Made by a program: the position numbers and the translations under genes | In this document: piece by piece, positions 42,991-54,450 of the stretch | Numbering within the stretch: the first letter of the stretch is position 1 | Layout of the letters: every line of letters begins with the position of its first letter | Origin: Lates calcarifer | Taxonomy: Eukaryota; Chordata; Actinopteri; Centropomidae | Direction of reading: 5' to 3' | Assembly: GCF_001640805.2 (NCBI RefSeq) | Contig: NC_066849.1 | Span: 1,498,404 to 1,562,403 of the forward strand | DNA length: 64,000 nucleotides | Notes under the pieces: generated by a model | The model's input: the letters and a program-made list of their open reading frames with translations, nothing else | The model's database searches: none | What the model was told of the DNA's origin: nothing

Positions 42991-45665
42991 ACTTTTAGAA
43001 GAGCTACAGCCAGAGCAGACGCAAACTGGATCAACTTCTGCACAACACGTGCAACAACTACGTGAAGCAGAAAATCAGATGTTAGTGGAGGATGAGCCTA
43101 CATTTGTACGTGTTTTTGCTTTTCTAAAATTCTACTTTAATTTACATCAAAGCAAACACACAGATGCAGCACAGCTTAGTCACTCCTACAAAAACTAATC
43201 ATGGTTTTACCAGCTTATTTATTCATTTATCTCTCTAAGTTAGGGAGTAAAAACACAAATCAACTGCCAAATGTGAAACTCTGGAACTGGGATGTGTCTA
43301 AACTCCCATACGAAACGTTCTTTGCAATTTCCTTCTGCTGAGGCTACAAAGTGCATAAATCAAAGATTGGTTTTGATTTTGTGACACAGCTCATGAGAGG
43401 GGTAGACCAGTCCATATCAGAGTGCAGGTATTGGACTAATTTCTTTCACAAGATGATTTCTGTATGTTTAATATGTGCCACCGGACAATGTGATGGTTTT
43501 GCAGACAGACTGGTCAAGACATCAAACAACTAAAAATCAAAGTATGGGGTGATGAGACTGATGAGAAGACTATACACTGGATGAAAAGTGTTTGGTGGAC
43601 TTAATGTTTGTAATAATAGCCTTTTTGGATTATTAAAATGTATTCATTTATTTGTTTATTATTTACATTGGCTGTTAGACTACTTTTTTGTCTTTTACAA
43701 CAGAATATTTGGGAGGTCCTAAAGAGCATCTTTGAGGGCAAGGAAATTTTAAAACATGGCGATCCATGGTCAGAATACTAGTTTCACACATTATAGAATA
43801 CTTTGGAGAAAAGTAAGTATTTTTTTAAGTGCCAGTAATGAAAAGTAAATAATGTTACAGAATTTCAGGGTCCTTTAGTGTTAGAAATGGCACTGAAACA
43901 AATGAATACAAAATAGGCTTTTTCATGTATTAATAAGACCACTGCATTAGTGTAGCCAACATAAGTTGGGGCAGTTTCATGAACTCTCAAACTGGATGAT
44001 GTCTGTCTACCTCTCAAGAATATTAACCTGTGCCTGATTTTTTTTTTCACAATCCATCTGAAATAAAGACATTTGGCTGCATCTGTTGTTGTGCAGTATC
44101 CCTGTCTGAAGGACTCTGTAGGTAAAGGCTATGCTGCATTTGTAAAGCTCTTAGTGCTAAAAGGAACAAAGGGTCCTAGCACCTTGTAACATTTGTAGGA
44201 TATTAACATATTCTATGTTTTTTCGGAGGCATGGTACAGCCCAAGGCAAACACGTTGTCCAGCTACTGGCTTCCTGGAGGAATGCTTGTGAAATATTAGG
44301 AAGAAAATCCGCAGTGACAATCGCTCAAGCCGTGAGAAGGATAATACTCAACAAGCCACAAGCTGCAACTTGGTCATACCTGGTAAAAGTTTACATTTGT
44401 TGTCTTTTACTGAAAACAATTCAGTATTTTGTGAAATGCTATTTTTTAATTTTATAGAATGATGTGATAAGATTGATAGGAGTACAAAGCTCGAGTCATG
44501 ACTTGTAGGCCTATCTTGACATAAAGACTAAAGACTTTGGTCATCACTCATTTTTTTAAGTGTGAATAGAGACAGAGAAATTCTCAAAACATTAACCTAT
44601 TCCTTTAAAGATGGAAGAAATGTTAAGAGAGTTGTTAAGACATTTTCTTTCCATGTTACCGTAGCTTGCAAGTGTTCGAGTACTGCTGTCCCTTACAATA
44701 GCCTGCCAAATTAAATGGTGTACAGTTATTATTTCAGTGTGTCAGGTACAGATTTAATCAACATTTAGGTGATTAAAAGTATTAAAGCGGGTTTAGCATT
44801 GGCAGATACTACAGTTACAGGACTTAAATTGGGATCAGGGCCAAGTTCTCAAAGGCTAAGGGCTAACAGGATTAAATCTATTGAGGGAGATAAGTCATGA
44901 ATTTCCTCAGACTCCTTGATACTCCAGGCATGGTAGGTCCAAATGTGTCTTTGTTAACAAAATCCTCTTGGGTTGTCAGTGTTACACCCATTACACAACA
45001 TAGCAGTTACACATGCATTACCTGTTTTTTCATTTACTTTGCTACAGTGATCCCACTGCATTCCATCAATAACTACAATCCACAGAACGTAGACACACCC
45101 ATGATATAGTCCCACAATGCAAATTAGGACATCTTGAGTAGAAGATTATAGCATTAGAAAACTGCCTCCCCTGCCCTCACTAGTTGCATAGCTGTGCAGC
45201 TATGCAGTGGGCTAAAAGCATTTTCAATATATGCTGAAGAATGGATTGCCTTTGAATTTTTTACTGGAAGTTAATGCGCTACTGCGCTGTCCTTTTCAGA
45301 TTGCTTAAGACTTCTCAGTGTTATTCCCTGGACATGCAGAAAAGCTGTTTGAAACATGGACCCTGAGATTTCAGGAGAAAATCCTGCGCTTTGCCAGGCA
45401 AAAGGCAAAGAGGAGCTTCTGTTCAATATTGACAGTTTGCCTCCAGGTACAGTTGGGAATTCAACAGCTGATAGTTGTGACATTAATAAAATTACCAAAT
45501 AATACAAAATATTCATCTGTGCAGAAGCCTGAAGTGATATTGCACTCAGACTGCTGCCTGTGATCTTGCCAGCTCCGGTCTACAAAATCGGAAAGAAGAT
45601 GTTCAAACCAAGCTTGGAGGAAAATATGAAGTCTTTCATAAGCATGTAGGTAGTGTAATATTTTA
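42991..45665 (+). pseudogene. Exon-like pieces of a third SAMD3-like copy (copy C)
   Basis: Several short plus-strand segments with splice signals. (1) After AACAACTTTTAG near 42998, an open segment reads EELQPEQTQTGSTSAQHVQQ and LREAENQMLVEDEPTF to a GTACGT near 43106. (2) After TTTTACAACAG (about 43702) NIWEVLKSIFEGKEILKHG, then in a shifted frame VRILVSHIIEYFGE to GTAAGT near 43813. (3) 44215-44395 holds HGTAQGKHVVQLLASWRNAC and AVTIAQAVRRIILNKP. (4) 45345-45445 holds KLFETWTLRFQEKILRFARQ to a GTACAG. (5) 45550-45650 holds LLPVILPAPVYKIGKKMFKP and SLEENMKSF. Segments 2 and 5 resemble the N-terminal and C-terminal parts of the family in copies A and B; 1, 3 and 4 I cannot place. The joining of the pieces into one gene is inferred from strand, spacing and splice sites only. 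Confidence 0.4.
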
Positions 45666-45985
45666 CACATCACTTTTCAAACCACACTTACAGTCAGCCA
45701 CTGTGGTCAAAAAGTAAACAGCTCTCCTTTCCTAACCACCTTTCCTCAGCCTCAATGGAAGACATCACACGGTGAAAGAAAATTAATAAAAACCTAGGAA
45801 AAGAGAGAATCCGACTGCCCTTACAATGAAGTAGTGTTAAAAACAGCATGGTGTAACACATGGAAGATAAGTGCAGTGACAAATCGGTTCACTAGGGTTT
45901 CCTGTCCAATAATATAATAATATAATTGTAATAATAACTTGAAGGAATATACAGTTAGAGGGAGTTGAGCCAAAAGCTGCTAAAT

Positions 45986-46021
45986 GTTGCTGCTGCTGCT
46001 GCTGATGATGATGATGTTGTT
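45986..46021. repeat. (TGC)n(TGA)n trinucleotide repeat
   Basis: Five TGC units followed by TGA/ATG units; it produces the Gln/His run of the minus-strand open frame, which is not a gene. Confidence 0.85.
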
Positions 46022-46258
46022 TTTGTTGTTGAGGCAAATAGTGGTTAGGGTTCTAACTGTACAGTATTGAATGTAAATTAAAGTATATGTTGTCTCTATG
46101 AAATTCTTTCTCCTTTTTTGTCTGCACACAGTAATGCAACAATAATGGAAAGGCAAGCATTTTCAGTTGGGTAAGTCAGTTTACTACAACAAATACATTT
46201 TAACATTACCTGTGAACCATCTTCCAAAGATTGCTATAGTAATTTTAATTTTTTAATT

Positions 46259-46284
46259 AAAATAAATAAATAAATAAATAAATC
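46259..46284. repeat. (AATA)n tetranucleotide repeat
   Basis: About six AATA units read directly. Confidence 0.9.
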
Positions 46285-48354
46285 GCTCAGTGTTGGGTAT
46301 TTTCATCGCTGGGTTTATGAAAATTGTTTCCTCAATGTCCAAAACTTAAAAATGTCCTTGTATATTACATGTTTAGAAATGTATTTTTCACCATACTACT
46401 TTGTATAGCACAGCTGAACACGCATGTATGTACTGTAACATAAATTTTTGTACATTTTTGTCACTGTCCCCTAGTGCCTTATTTTTTCATATTCTTTTCC
46501 AAACAATTTTGATGAATGTATCTATAAGAACATTAACAAACTTTAGATAGCACTTTGAATGAACCTCTTGAGCTAAGTTGACACAACACATTTGCCATTA
46601 GTTTAATTAATTAAAAAAAAACCTTGTAGCTGGTTGCTTTACTTTTTTCAAGTTTTTTCAACTTTTCTTACAGTGTAGAGTTTCAAAAATAGTCAACTTA
46701 AAACAAGCTTAGTGTTTCTGTTTTTACATTACCTTTTCTGTGACTGGTATAGATAAAAAAAAAAACTAACTTGGAACAACAGCCTCGTTCCACTGTACAA
46801 CATAACATGTTTCTTTGCTTATTTTTTTACAAAGAGCCTCACAGAATTATTGGCTGTAGACTGTAGTCTTGCTTTAAGACCAGTCAGAGTTGTTCACACA
46901 AACTGCTGCCAACTGGATGACTCTGTCAAAATGTACTTTTCAGAATGTCTTTTGATGACAATTTGGCAGATTCTGATACATGTAAATATTTACTACTTCA
47001 CTTCTTGAAAAATCCATAGAAGTCTCATCACAGCACTTCATACACAGCAAAATCATCCATCATCCATCCAGATCCATTAATTCACTTAGCAACACATGTG
47101 ATACAGGGTTATTCTTTTCAATTAACTAGGCAGTACCATAGATTGTATGGACAGTACATGGCAAGTTGATTAGCTAATGCTATATAAGCAACCGGGATAT
47201 TTAGCATAAACCACCAGCTAAAATAAATAGTACTGGGTAGGTAATTTAAGATTAGATGTACACACATCAACGTTCCTGGTCACAGTTGGAGTGTTGTCTG
47301 GTCACATCCTAGTCAAAAACAAAGACAATAGCTGACTGGTCTCTCACCTCCATGCTGGAAGAACAGACATGTTGGACCTCTGGCAATAACACTGGCTACC
47401 TGGTGAAATCAACTCTGTAGAGTTGTTAGCAGAGTATGTCATTTAACTCTCTGTATCAACACTGACACTGTCTGAGGAATAACTATCTTGAAGTTGAATT
47501 AGACTTTAACAAGAGTTGAAATGACTCTATATTTTTACTTTCAACTCAAACACTGAAAATCTAACACTTGATTTTGCTGTGTATATACAGCAAAATTCTA
47601 ATTCTGCTGAGAATCTATTCTTAGCAGAGAAACAGATAGTATTATATGCAAATTAGCATATAATGTAATTTGGCACCTTCTTGCAAGTTTTTTAGCAGCC
47701 AAAATCTAGTCTCATTGGAAGAGGATTGGTAGTAAATGGTCAGGGACATGTGCAGAGCGGACATGGTGGCAGGTGTTTCAGATACCAAAGCCAAAAGAAA
47801 AAAGCTATTTCTTTATTCATGACAGCAACAGTTTTCTCAAGTGGTAAGTGATGAATCCATTCCATGCCAGTTGTCTGAGATTTCAATGGAAGGCCAACAG
47901 AGCTGGCTTACTTTCAAAGGCCAATAATTACTGCAAACAGACACACGGATGATGTCCAATGAAGAAGCACCAGCAGCACCAAGCCAGTATGCTGGCAAAG
48001 CGGCTAGATGACACCACCTCATAATGTCTGATTAATGTACTGGCAAGGTGGATGAATAGAGACTTTCCCATCTCATCAATTTCTGCTCTGATTTTTTGTC
48101 ACATTGTATTTGCTTAATTGAACAGTTTAATTGAAAGTTGGTTCTGTAAGTCATGACTTCTTAGGCTCATCTACAAATTCAATAAAAGCACCATGGGGCA
48201 ATTTATACCCTAGATTATAGAGAACCTCAATTTCAAATTCAGTGCTTGTTCACATTGTTCTTATTTATCACTGTGTTTGCTACTGTATATTCATAATTTT
48301 GTAAGATATTAGCTCCTCAGGTTCCACCAGGTATTTTGAGATTTTCTTTGCAGG
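46285..48354. other. Non-coding stretch, nothing recognised
   Basis: Two kilobases of AT-rich DNA; the frame 47837-48022 (minus) has no motif. Confidence 0.45.
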
Positions 48355-48690
48355 TCATTGCAAGGCTTGGCTGTCTTGTCGATAGTCCACGAGTCCATGA
48401 GTTGGTAATTGCGAAATCAGTGAAATGAAGCACTGTACAAACAGTCCGACTTCTTGGTACAGCTGGACACTCTGTTGTAGCTTAGCATGGACTTTTGTTT
48501 TGGCAGCCCAATACTTTGGATTCATCCAAGGCATGCCATGTACACTGAGATTCCTAAAAAAGTATTGATCTCTTCTAATGTGAAGCTGCAGCCTGAATCC
48601 TGTACCATGTGTTGGCTGGTGAAGAGAGTCATCTGGTATAATTCCACATCCTTCCAACACAGGTATAAGCCTTGGAAAAAAGACAAAGAA
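48355..48690 (-). other. Unidentified exon-like open segment
   Basis: A 101-codon minus-strand frame (48660-48355) with balanced composition and no low complexity. Upstream on the same strand lies CTTTGTCTTTTTTCCAAG (about 48690-48672), a good polypyrimidine tract and AG, after which the frame is open with IPVLEGCGIIPDDSLHQPTH. The part EVGLFVQCFISLISQLPTHG is hydrophobic. The frame ends in a TGA and no clear donor is seen. I do not recognise the protein. It might be a last exon, a transposon fragment, or chance. Confidence 0.3.
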
Positions 48691-49499
48691 AAAATTTAGT
48701 ACAATTAACGTGTTATAAAAATGTCAGAATTCACCTGAGAACAATTTTAGACTTAGTTTCATATGTCCATCCTGCCAATAAATATGTTAACATTTTTCCC
48801 CTATCAATGTTTCAATAGGTTCAAAAATAAAATGTTGGGATCTATTTCCTGGAACTCCCTACGTGCTGGTTTTGGCCCCACAGTGGACGTTGCCACACTT
48901 CATTTATTATTACTATTATTTATTTCACCCTGTCTGGCTCTTCCAAGTCCTCTGAGCTTTCACTCTCTCCTGTGTCATGCTCTCTCCCTGGACTCTCATC
49001 CTATGATAGATCTAAGTCTGAATTTCCTTAAATGTTTCTGTGAAGAATGCTCTCAGCTGCCATAGAACTGTCTACTTAAAAAGTGGGAAACAAACATAGG
49101 TACAGAGTCCTTACATCCATCCATCCATCACTGAGCTTGGATGATGGGAAAGAGAGATTTCCAGCTAAGGGGAGCAAGAAAGAGAGTGAACTATTCCCAG
49201 AATGTGTCATAAAAGCTACTGGAGACAGGACCACCATGCCCAAACTGTATGAACAACACTGGTATATAACCACCACAACACTGTTGAATAACCACACTGA
49301 AATTATTTTGAGGTTAAATTTCATCAGTTGTATCTACGATGTTAAAGCCATAAATTTTAAGGTCTATGTGAACTCAGTGAGGGCCAGTGCCTCTCAATAG
49401 CCAGTGTGAAAATGAGCGGTGAAAAGTGGACTTGTTTTGTGCCCTTAACGCGGTTGAAGTTATAGGACAACATATTATTACTTTTACTTACTATTATTA
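48691..49499. other. Non-coding, nothing recognised
   Basis: Frames 48763-49065 and 49083-49400 have no motif. The first includes a Leu-rich stretch from T/C-rich DNA. A (CCAT)n tract lies near 49113-49130. Confidence 0.4.
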
Positions 49500-49925
49500 T
49501 TTTTGCCGTTGAAGGAGACAACCACAAGATTGCTCAGACTGGATTTGGAATGGTACATTATGTTAAAAAGACGTCTAAGGTTGGAGACCAGAGTTTTGCA
49601 CCTGGAATAAATCAGGGCTGATCTGGATGAAGTATTGTGCCCATGTATTTGTTAAGTCCATTTGCTAAAGAGTTTGGCCAGTATTTTCTGATGCATATAA
49701 AGGAGAGATATAGGCCTGTATCTTCCAACATCCTCCAGTCCCTTTTTTGGAATAAGAATTATGATAGCCTTATTAAGCATTTGTAGCAGAAACCCCTTTT
49801 CGAGAGCTTCAGAGAACATGTTAGTTAAGTATATAGTCAATGTTTTGTAGTGCTCAGAGGGGAGCCCCGTCAGGGCTGGGATTCTTGCCTCCACTAAAAA
49901 CCATACAAACTCCCCAGAATCCATA
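49500..49925 (-). pseudogene. L1-type LINE reverse transcriptase relic
   Basis: Minus strand, 49924-49652: ARIPALTGLPSEHYKTL, MFSEALEKGFLLQMLNKAII, LIPKKG and GRYRPISLLYMHQKILAKLF. This is the start of the RT domain of L1-type ORF2 ('L-P-x-x-F-x-x-A-x-I-x-L-I-P-K-x-G...Y-R-P-I-S-L-L'). After a stop, CKTLVSNLRRLFNIMYHSKS and VVVSFNGK continue the domain toward 49500, stopping before the catalytic 'A-F-D' block. No endonuclease or C-terminal region adjoins it. It may belong to the same lineage as 30146-31740, but the two pieces do not overlap so this cannot be tested by eye. Confidence 0.82.
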
Positions 49926-50193
49926 AATCATTAGAAACTGATCTCAAAATTGTACCCATGATTAGAAGTAAATCTGGAAGAAGTGCATTCAGTCACTATG
50001 GCCCCACTCAAAAAGCAGGAAAAACATGCTAAAGACATACCTGTTCTCTCAGGCCTATAGCTGGCTACTGCCTTCATCTCTTCATCGGTCTGTCTTGCTC
50101 TCTCTTTTTCTCTTTTTGGATGTATGAGAGTGAGTGTGTGTTGCACAGACATGTTATTTGAGTAGGAGGGGATTCATTATTTTTACAACACAT

Positions 50194-50217
50194 ACACACA
50201 CACACACACACACACAC
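50194..50217. repeat. (CA)n microsatellite
   Basis: Uninterrupted CA run. Confidence 0.95.
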
Positions 50218-50315
50218 GTGATTAATTCTATTTTTATTTTTACCTTAGCTCACATGTGCTGTATATAAATGCATTGCCATTTCTTTGTATGAAACGTGCT
50301 ATACAAACTGACTAA

Positions 50316-50565
50316 TTGGGTGGCACAGCGGTGCAGTGGTTAGCTCTGTTATCTCACAGCAAGAAGGTGCTGGGCTCAAACCCTTGGTTTGCATGGGGCT
50401 TTTCTGTGCAGTGTGTTCTCCCTGTGCCTGCATGGATTTCCTCTGGGTACATCGGCTTCCTTCAAAGTCCAAAGACATGTAGATTAGGACAGGTTAGACT
50501 GGCAAATTGTCAAGGGTGTATCCTGCCTCTCTCTCATTGTCAGCTGGGATTAGCTACTCGTACTC
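50316..50565 (+). repeat. Dispersed teleost SINE-like repeat, copy 2
   Basis: Starts GGGTGGCACAGCGGTGCAGT, keeps TCACAGCAAGAAGGTGCTGG and ends near TGTCAGCTGGGATTAG. Same family as 2229-2475, with the head complete. The open frame at 50316-50612 lies in it and is a by-product. Confidence 0.65.
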
Positions 50566-50935
50566 CTCTAGGAACCTCACCTGCTTCCAATCACTCGTCA
50601 TCCCCCACTTAACTACCCTGGCTCTCACCAGTGCTCATCAGCTATCTCCACTGTCTCCCTCACCACACCACTCAGCTGTCAACTGTCATCCAGTCTCCCA
50701 GGCTTCCCCCCTTCAGCCATCTACACACCTGAATGTATCTCCAGTCTCCACTGGTCCCTGTCAAACACACCACTCACATGCAAACTGCCAGACAGTCTCT
50801 GGCTCTCCTCTGCCTCTGCTCTTCACCATACCCCAGCCTTGTCAGCTGCCAGGTGGTCTTCTGTGCTTAAATTCCCCCTGTATTCCCACCTATACCAAGC
50901 TGGTGTCTAACTACATTTCTACTAGAACGTAGCAG
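50566..50935 (+). repeat. C/T-rich segment, possibly an LTR fragment
   Basis: Repeated CCACTCA, CAGTCTCC, CAGCTGCCA-like motifs. A 141-codon Ser/Pro/His-rich frame (50507-50932) spans it, but the composition follows from the DNA and there is no motif. C/T-rich fish gypsy LTRs look similar; no ends were found. Confidence 0.25.
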
Positions 50936-51109
50936 TTTAATCTATAAAATAATGAAAAATGCACATCACACTGCTTTCCTCAAAATACCTTGTTTTATCT
51001 GGCCAGCATTCCAAATCCCAAGATATTTAATATATAATGATTCAAGAAAAGTAGCAAATCCCCTATTTGGGATGTTTGCTTGATAAATGCAAATTCTCTC
51101 TCTCTCTCT
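50936..51109. other. Non-coding, nothing recognised
   Basis: Short AT-rich interval with a (TC)n run at about 51095-51112. Confidence 0.35.
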
Positions 51110-51300
51110 CTCCATCAGTATGGATTCATATCCCATGTTACATATTACTAACTCAGTATCTCCCCTTTCCTGTAGTATTGTGCTCTTCCGTCTCTCTCTC
51201 CTCTTCTGTCTCTTTGTGCAGGTATTTCTGCCTCTGGAGCTGTAGAGTCTGATCTGTGATGACAAGTCTCCTGCTGCTCCTACAACTCTGTAGGAGCAGC
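51110..51300 (+). repeat. L2 3' UTR fragment ending in a foldback
   Basis: Matches 9722-9893 almost base for base (CAGTATGGATTCATATC through GACAAGTCTCCTGCTGCTCC). At 51273-51300 the last 12 bases GCTGCTCCTACA are followed, after ACTC, by their exact complement TGTAGGAGCAGC, giving a perfect 12-bp stem. The fragment therefore ends at an inverted junction, not at the natural L2 3' end. A piece of the SINE-like repeat follows at 51301-51380. Confidence 0.8.
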
Positions 51301-51400
51301 ATGGGCTTCCTCTGGGTACTGCAGCTTCCTATTAGGTTAATTGTCCATAGGTGTCAATGTGAGTGTGAGTTGTCAGCCTGTCAGCTGTCAGCCTTCAATG
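51301..51400 (+). repeat. Fragment of the SINE-like repeat, copy 3
   Basis: GGGCTTCCTCTGGGTACTGC, then TAGGTTAATTGTCCATAGGT, correspond to the middle of the repeats at 2229-2475 and 50316-50565. Confidence 0.45.
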
Positions 51401-52156
51401 GACTGCAGTGACACAATGACACTGTAGCATGTTAGGGTGAAAGTGCACAGCTTCCCAGCATGCTTTGTATGCTTTGATTGTAGACATAAGTTTAAGTTAA
51501 ATTGTGTTTTAAATCATTACAGCTGCCACGTAGCACATGTCGGTAGCGTTATGGTTCTTAAACACTGTTTCTATAGTTTTAGTAGTTTACAGTAACAGTT
51601 CTGAGAGAAGAGAGAATTTATGTACATGGTTAGTAATAACATATTACTCTACATCCCTGTGGAGGAGTTTAAAACGAGTTACCACAGTTTGACTGGTAAT
51701 TTCTGTTTGACAAGTGTTTTTATGTTTTAGCAGGCATTATGCTTTACTAACATTACTGTGTATACATACACATTTGGAGAGAGAGGGAGAGAGAGAGAGC
51801 TCAGCCTAGCAATAATTACAGAATGGAAAATAGTCGTTCTTCCTTTGCCATTTCTTTGTGTTCTTATTCTTTTTGTAGGACACACTTCTCCCCAACTCCC
51901 AGATGGCTCCTAGCTGGTAGAGGTTAATGGGGTCTAAATGACACGCATGTACTAAAACAGACACACTGTGTGTGCTCATGTCTCTAAGGTCTCTGTGCTG
52001 TACTTGTGACACTGCTATTATTGAACAACAAAGAGGGAAATAAGGAAAGATGATGGATGGATGGATAAGGACAGCTGTTCACAACTTTCACATAGGGTTT
52101 TCAGTACATAGATGAAAAGCAATTTTCACAATGCAGTGTCTCCTGTGGCTGCCTGA

Positions 52157-52158
<2 letters not shown>
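51401..52158. other. Non-coding, nothing recognised
   Basis: AT-rich with a (GA)n patch near 51778-51800 and a (GGAT)n patch near 52053-52067. Confidence 0.4.

Positions 52159-52187
<29 letters not shown>
52159..52187. repeat. (CA)n microsatellite
   Basis: Uninterrupted CA run. Confidence 0.95.
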
Positions 52188-52189
<2 letters not shown>

Positions 52190-54348
52190 CAAGTACTTCC
52201 AAACTAATAACATGTAGCAATACTCTCACTCAAATAGGGAAACAGGTTGACATTTAAAGGAAAATCCACACTAAGCCAATGCACTTTCAAAATGAAATAT
52301 AATGGTATACAAATATATGAGGAATTAGTGAATGGAGACTTTGTTTAAGTCCTGTATATGTGGTGATGACTGTAAACTGAAATTTGGTATGTACACAATT
52401 ACAAATTCATTTGTGTTGGTGTGAAGTCCTGGGTGGCCTGTGTGTTTTCATTCCGTTTTATTTTGAAAATTACTTAGTTAACGTGTCCACTAGTGGTTTC
52501 TGTGCACTGTGTAAATTAAATGTTGTTGAGTCGCAGCATATAAATATTGAACAGCAGTTACTTTAACTGAAATTAGTGTGAAGCAGAAAAGAGAGAAGCC
52601 AGTGGATTAGATTGTGTGTAGGAACAGTGCAGACCAAGAGTTTTCTGTGCTCATCCAGCCACTGAGAGACAGCCAAACAGGCAGACCAATCACAGCTGTT
52701 ACGGTGTCGCCACGATGTACAATTACATTTTTAGGGAGGAGCATGTTACTTGTGTGCGTTCCTGAGACAGGCATGGAGCTCTCAGCAAACTGGTAGAACT
52801 TACCTGACAGCAGAGCTGACAGTTTCTGAGCAGTCAACAGAAAGAAGGAGGAGAAGGAGTTGCGGTGCCCTGCCTTGAGCTGTTTCATGTCGCTCAGCCC
52901 TTCATTTATACCATATCTTTACTCCCATCACAGTCAGATTTGTGGTTCAGTCATTTTGAGACAAGACTAGGCTGTAAAGTTTACAGCCTGCCTCACTGTT
53001 GCTCCTGCATTGCTGTGTACGTGAACTGTGAGGCAACAACAGATGCATCAAATCATCAACTTTCTGAGGGCAGTGCTATTATAGTAAATCTCACCAGACA
53101 TTTTAAGTTGCCATTGCAGGATAAGCACATGTGGAACTAATAACATATTCTTGATACCATCATTCCAACAAATAGGAGAGGACAAAACAGGAAATGTGAT
53201 GAAAACTGCAAAAAAAAAAAAAAAGAAAAAAAAAAAAAGAAATGTAGAGAAGTCACAGGTAGGAGTGAGAGGGGAAAAAGAGACTGGGGGTAGAGGGTGT
53301 GGTGTGTGTGTGTGTGTCTAAGGGAGAATGAGAGAGGGCCAGCCAGTGTGAGGAAGAGAAAGAGCACACTCTGTAATGTTGTCTCTGCCAGAAAGACAGT
53401 TTTAATATCATGTAGCAGAATGCAGAGGTATTCTCCATTCTTGAGGTTGACAACAACCACTAAATCTCTCTGTTTTTCTTTTACATTTTTAAAACTTGAC
53501 AGGATAATAAAACTGCATGCTCAGCCTCATGAATCCTTTCCTGCTTAGATGTTGCTTAGCAGCAAAAGTGGCAGAGCTACTGATGCTCAGGACCCATATT
53601 TTCTGATGTTTGAATTAGAAACATTGAAAGCAAAATTAATTATGTGTAAATCAATGGCTGACATTTTCAAATTGATGACATGGCCCCTGTATCATTCATT
53701 ACAGCCATGGAACTTACAACTTCTGAGGAATCCCTTAAGAAATCTAACATTGAATATTGTTATTAGTTACACCTGTGTTTGACAAGTCAAAATATTTGCA
53801 AAAAAGGTCTATGGAACACACTGATCCATGGATGCATCCAAATTAAATGTGACTAGAAGCTCTGTAAAAAGCAAGTAAGAAGACCTTTTTTTTCCCTGTA
53901 ATTTAATATACTCATTTGAAGTCATGTCCGGTATCCTGAGCATTTCTAGAGCCACAGTGACTGGAGCACATTGAGAGGAAAAATAGAACAGATTACTATG
54001 TAGCATACATATTACTACACCTAGCTGAGCGCTGTTTCATCAGCATATGGAGCACATTCATCTTGTGGGAAATGAGTAATAAACAAAGATGGAAATCAAG
54101 CCTGAGGAATGAATGGCATGCCTACTGTCAGCCATTATATGCCAAAGGCATATAATGAAACAACAGATGGAGTGCATGCCATTTCAGAGAAGAAACTCAT
54201 TCATGGTCAGCGCTAATGATGCATATATTTACCAGATTAATTATAAGGATTAGTCGTTGACTGAATTTTTAGTTCACAAGCTGAACAAAGTCGACTCCGA
54301 GAACAGAATGTGAAGCAGTGTGAATAAGGATTTGAATGTTTTACAAAG
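52188..54348. other. Non-coding stretch, nothing recognised
   Basis: Two kilobases including an A-rich run at 53209-53241. Frames at 52607-52888 (minus), 52865-53140 and 53137-53460 have no motif; the last is shaped by the A-rich run and a GT repeat. Confidence 0.45.
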
Positions 54349-54450
54349 GCTGGTGCAGCCATGACCGCTGGTATGGCAATAAGCAGCTCTGTAGTGATGT
54401 GCCCCCTGTACCTGTTTGCCTGGTCCAAGGCTCCAGTGCTTTACTTGCAG
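54349..54450 (+). CDS. Candidate host exon encoding a hydrophobic segment (partial gene, unidentified)
   Basis: A 102-bp open segment lies between GAATGTTTTACAAAG (acceptor AG at 54347-54348) and CAG|GTGAGT (donor at 54451). It is 34 codons long in phase 0 at both ends and has no stop in that frame. Its translation runs AGAAMTAGMAISSSVVMC and then PLYLFAWSKAPVLYLQ. A stretch of small and hydrophobic residues followed by Pro-Leu-Tyr and a Trp would suit a membrane span. I do not recognise the protein. The frame does not extend beyond the splice sites into any repeat, and no transposon motif is present. If real, neighbouring exons must lie outside the window or be too short to see, and this region would be an intron-rich host locus. 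Confidence 0.4.

Noticed and set aside
45837..46037. Gln/His-rich minus-strand frame
   Set aside because: Encoded by the (TGC)n(TGA)n trinucleotide repeat; no further support.
50507..50932. 141-codon Ser/Pro/His-rich frame
   Set aside because: C/T-rich repetitive DNA gives this composition in any frame; overlaps a SINE-like repeat.
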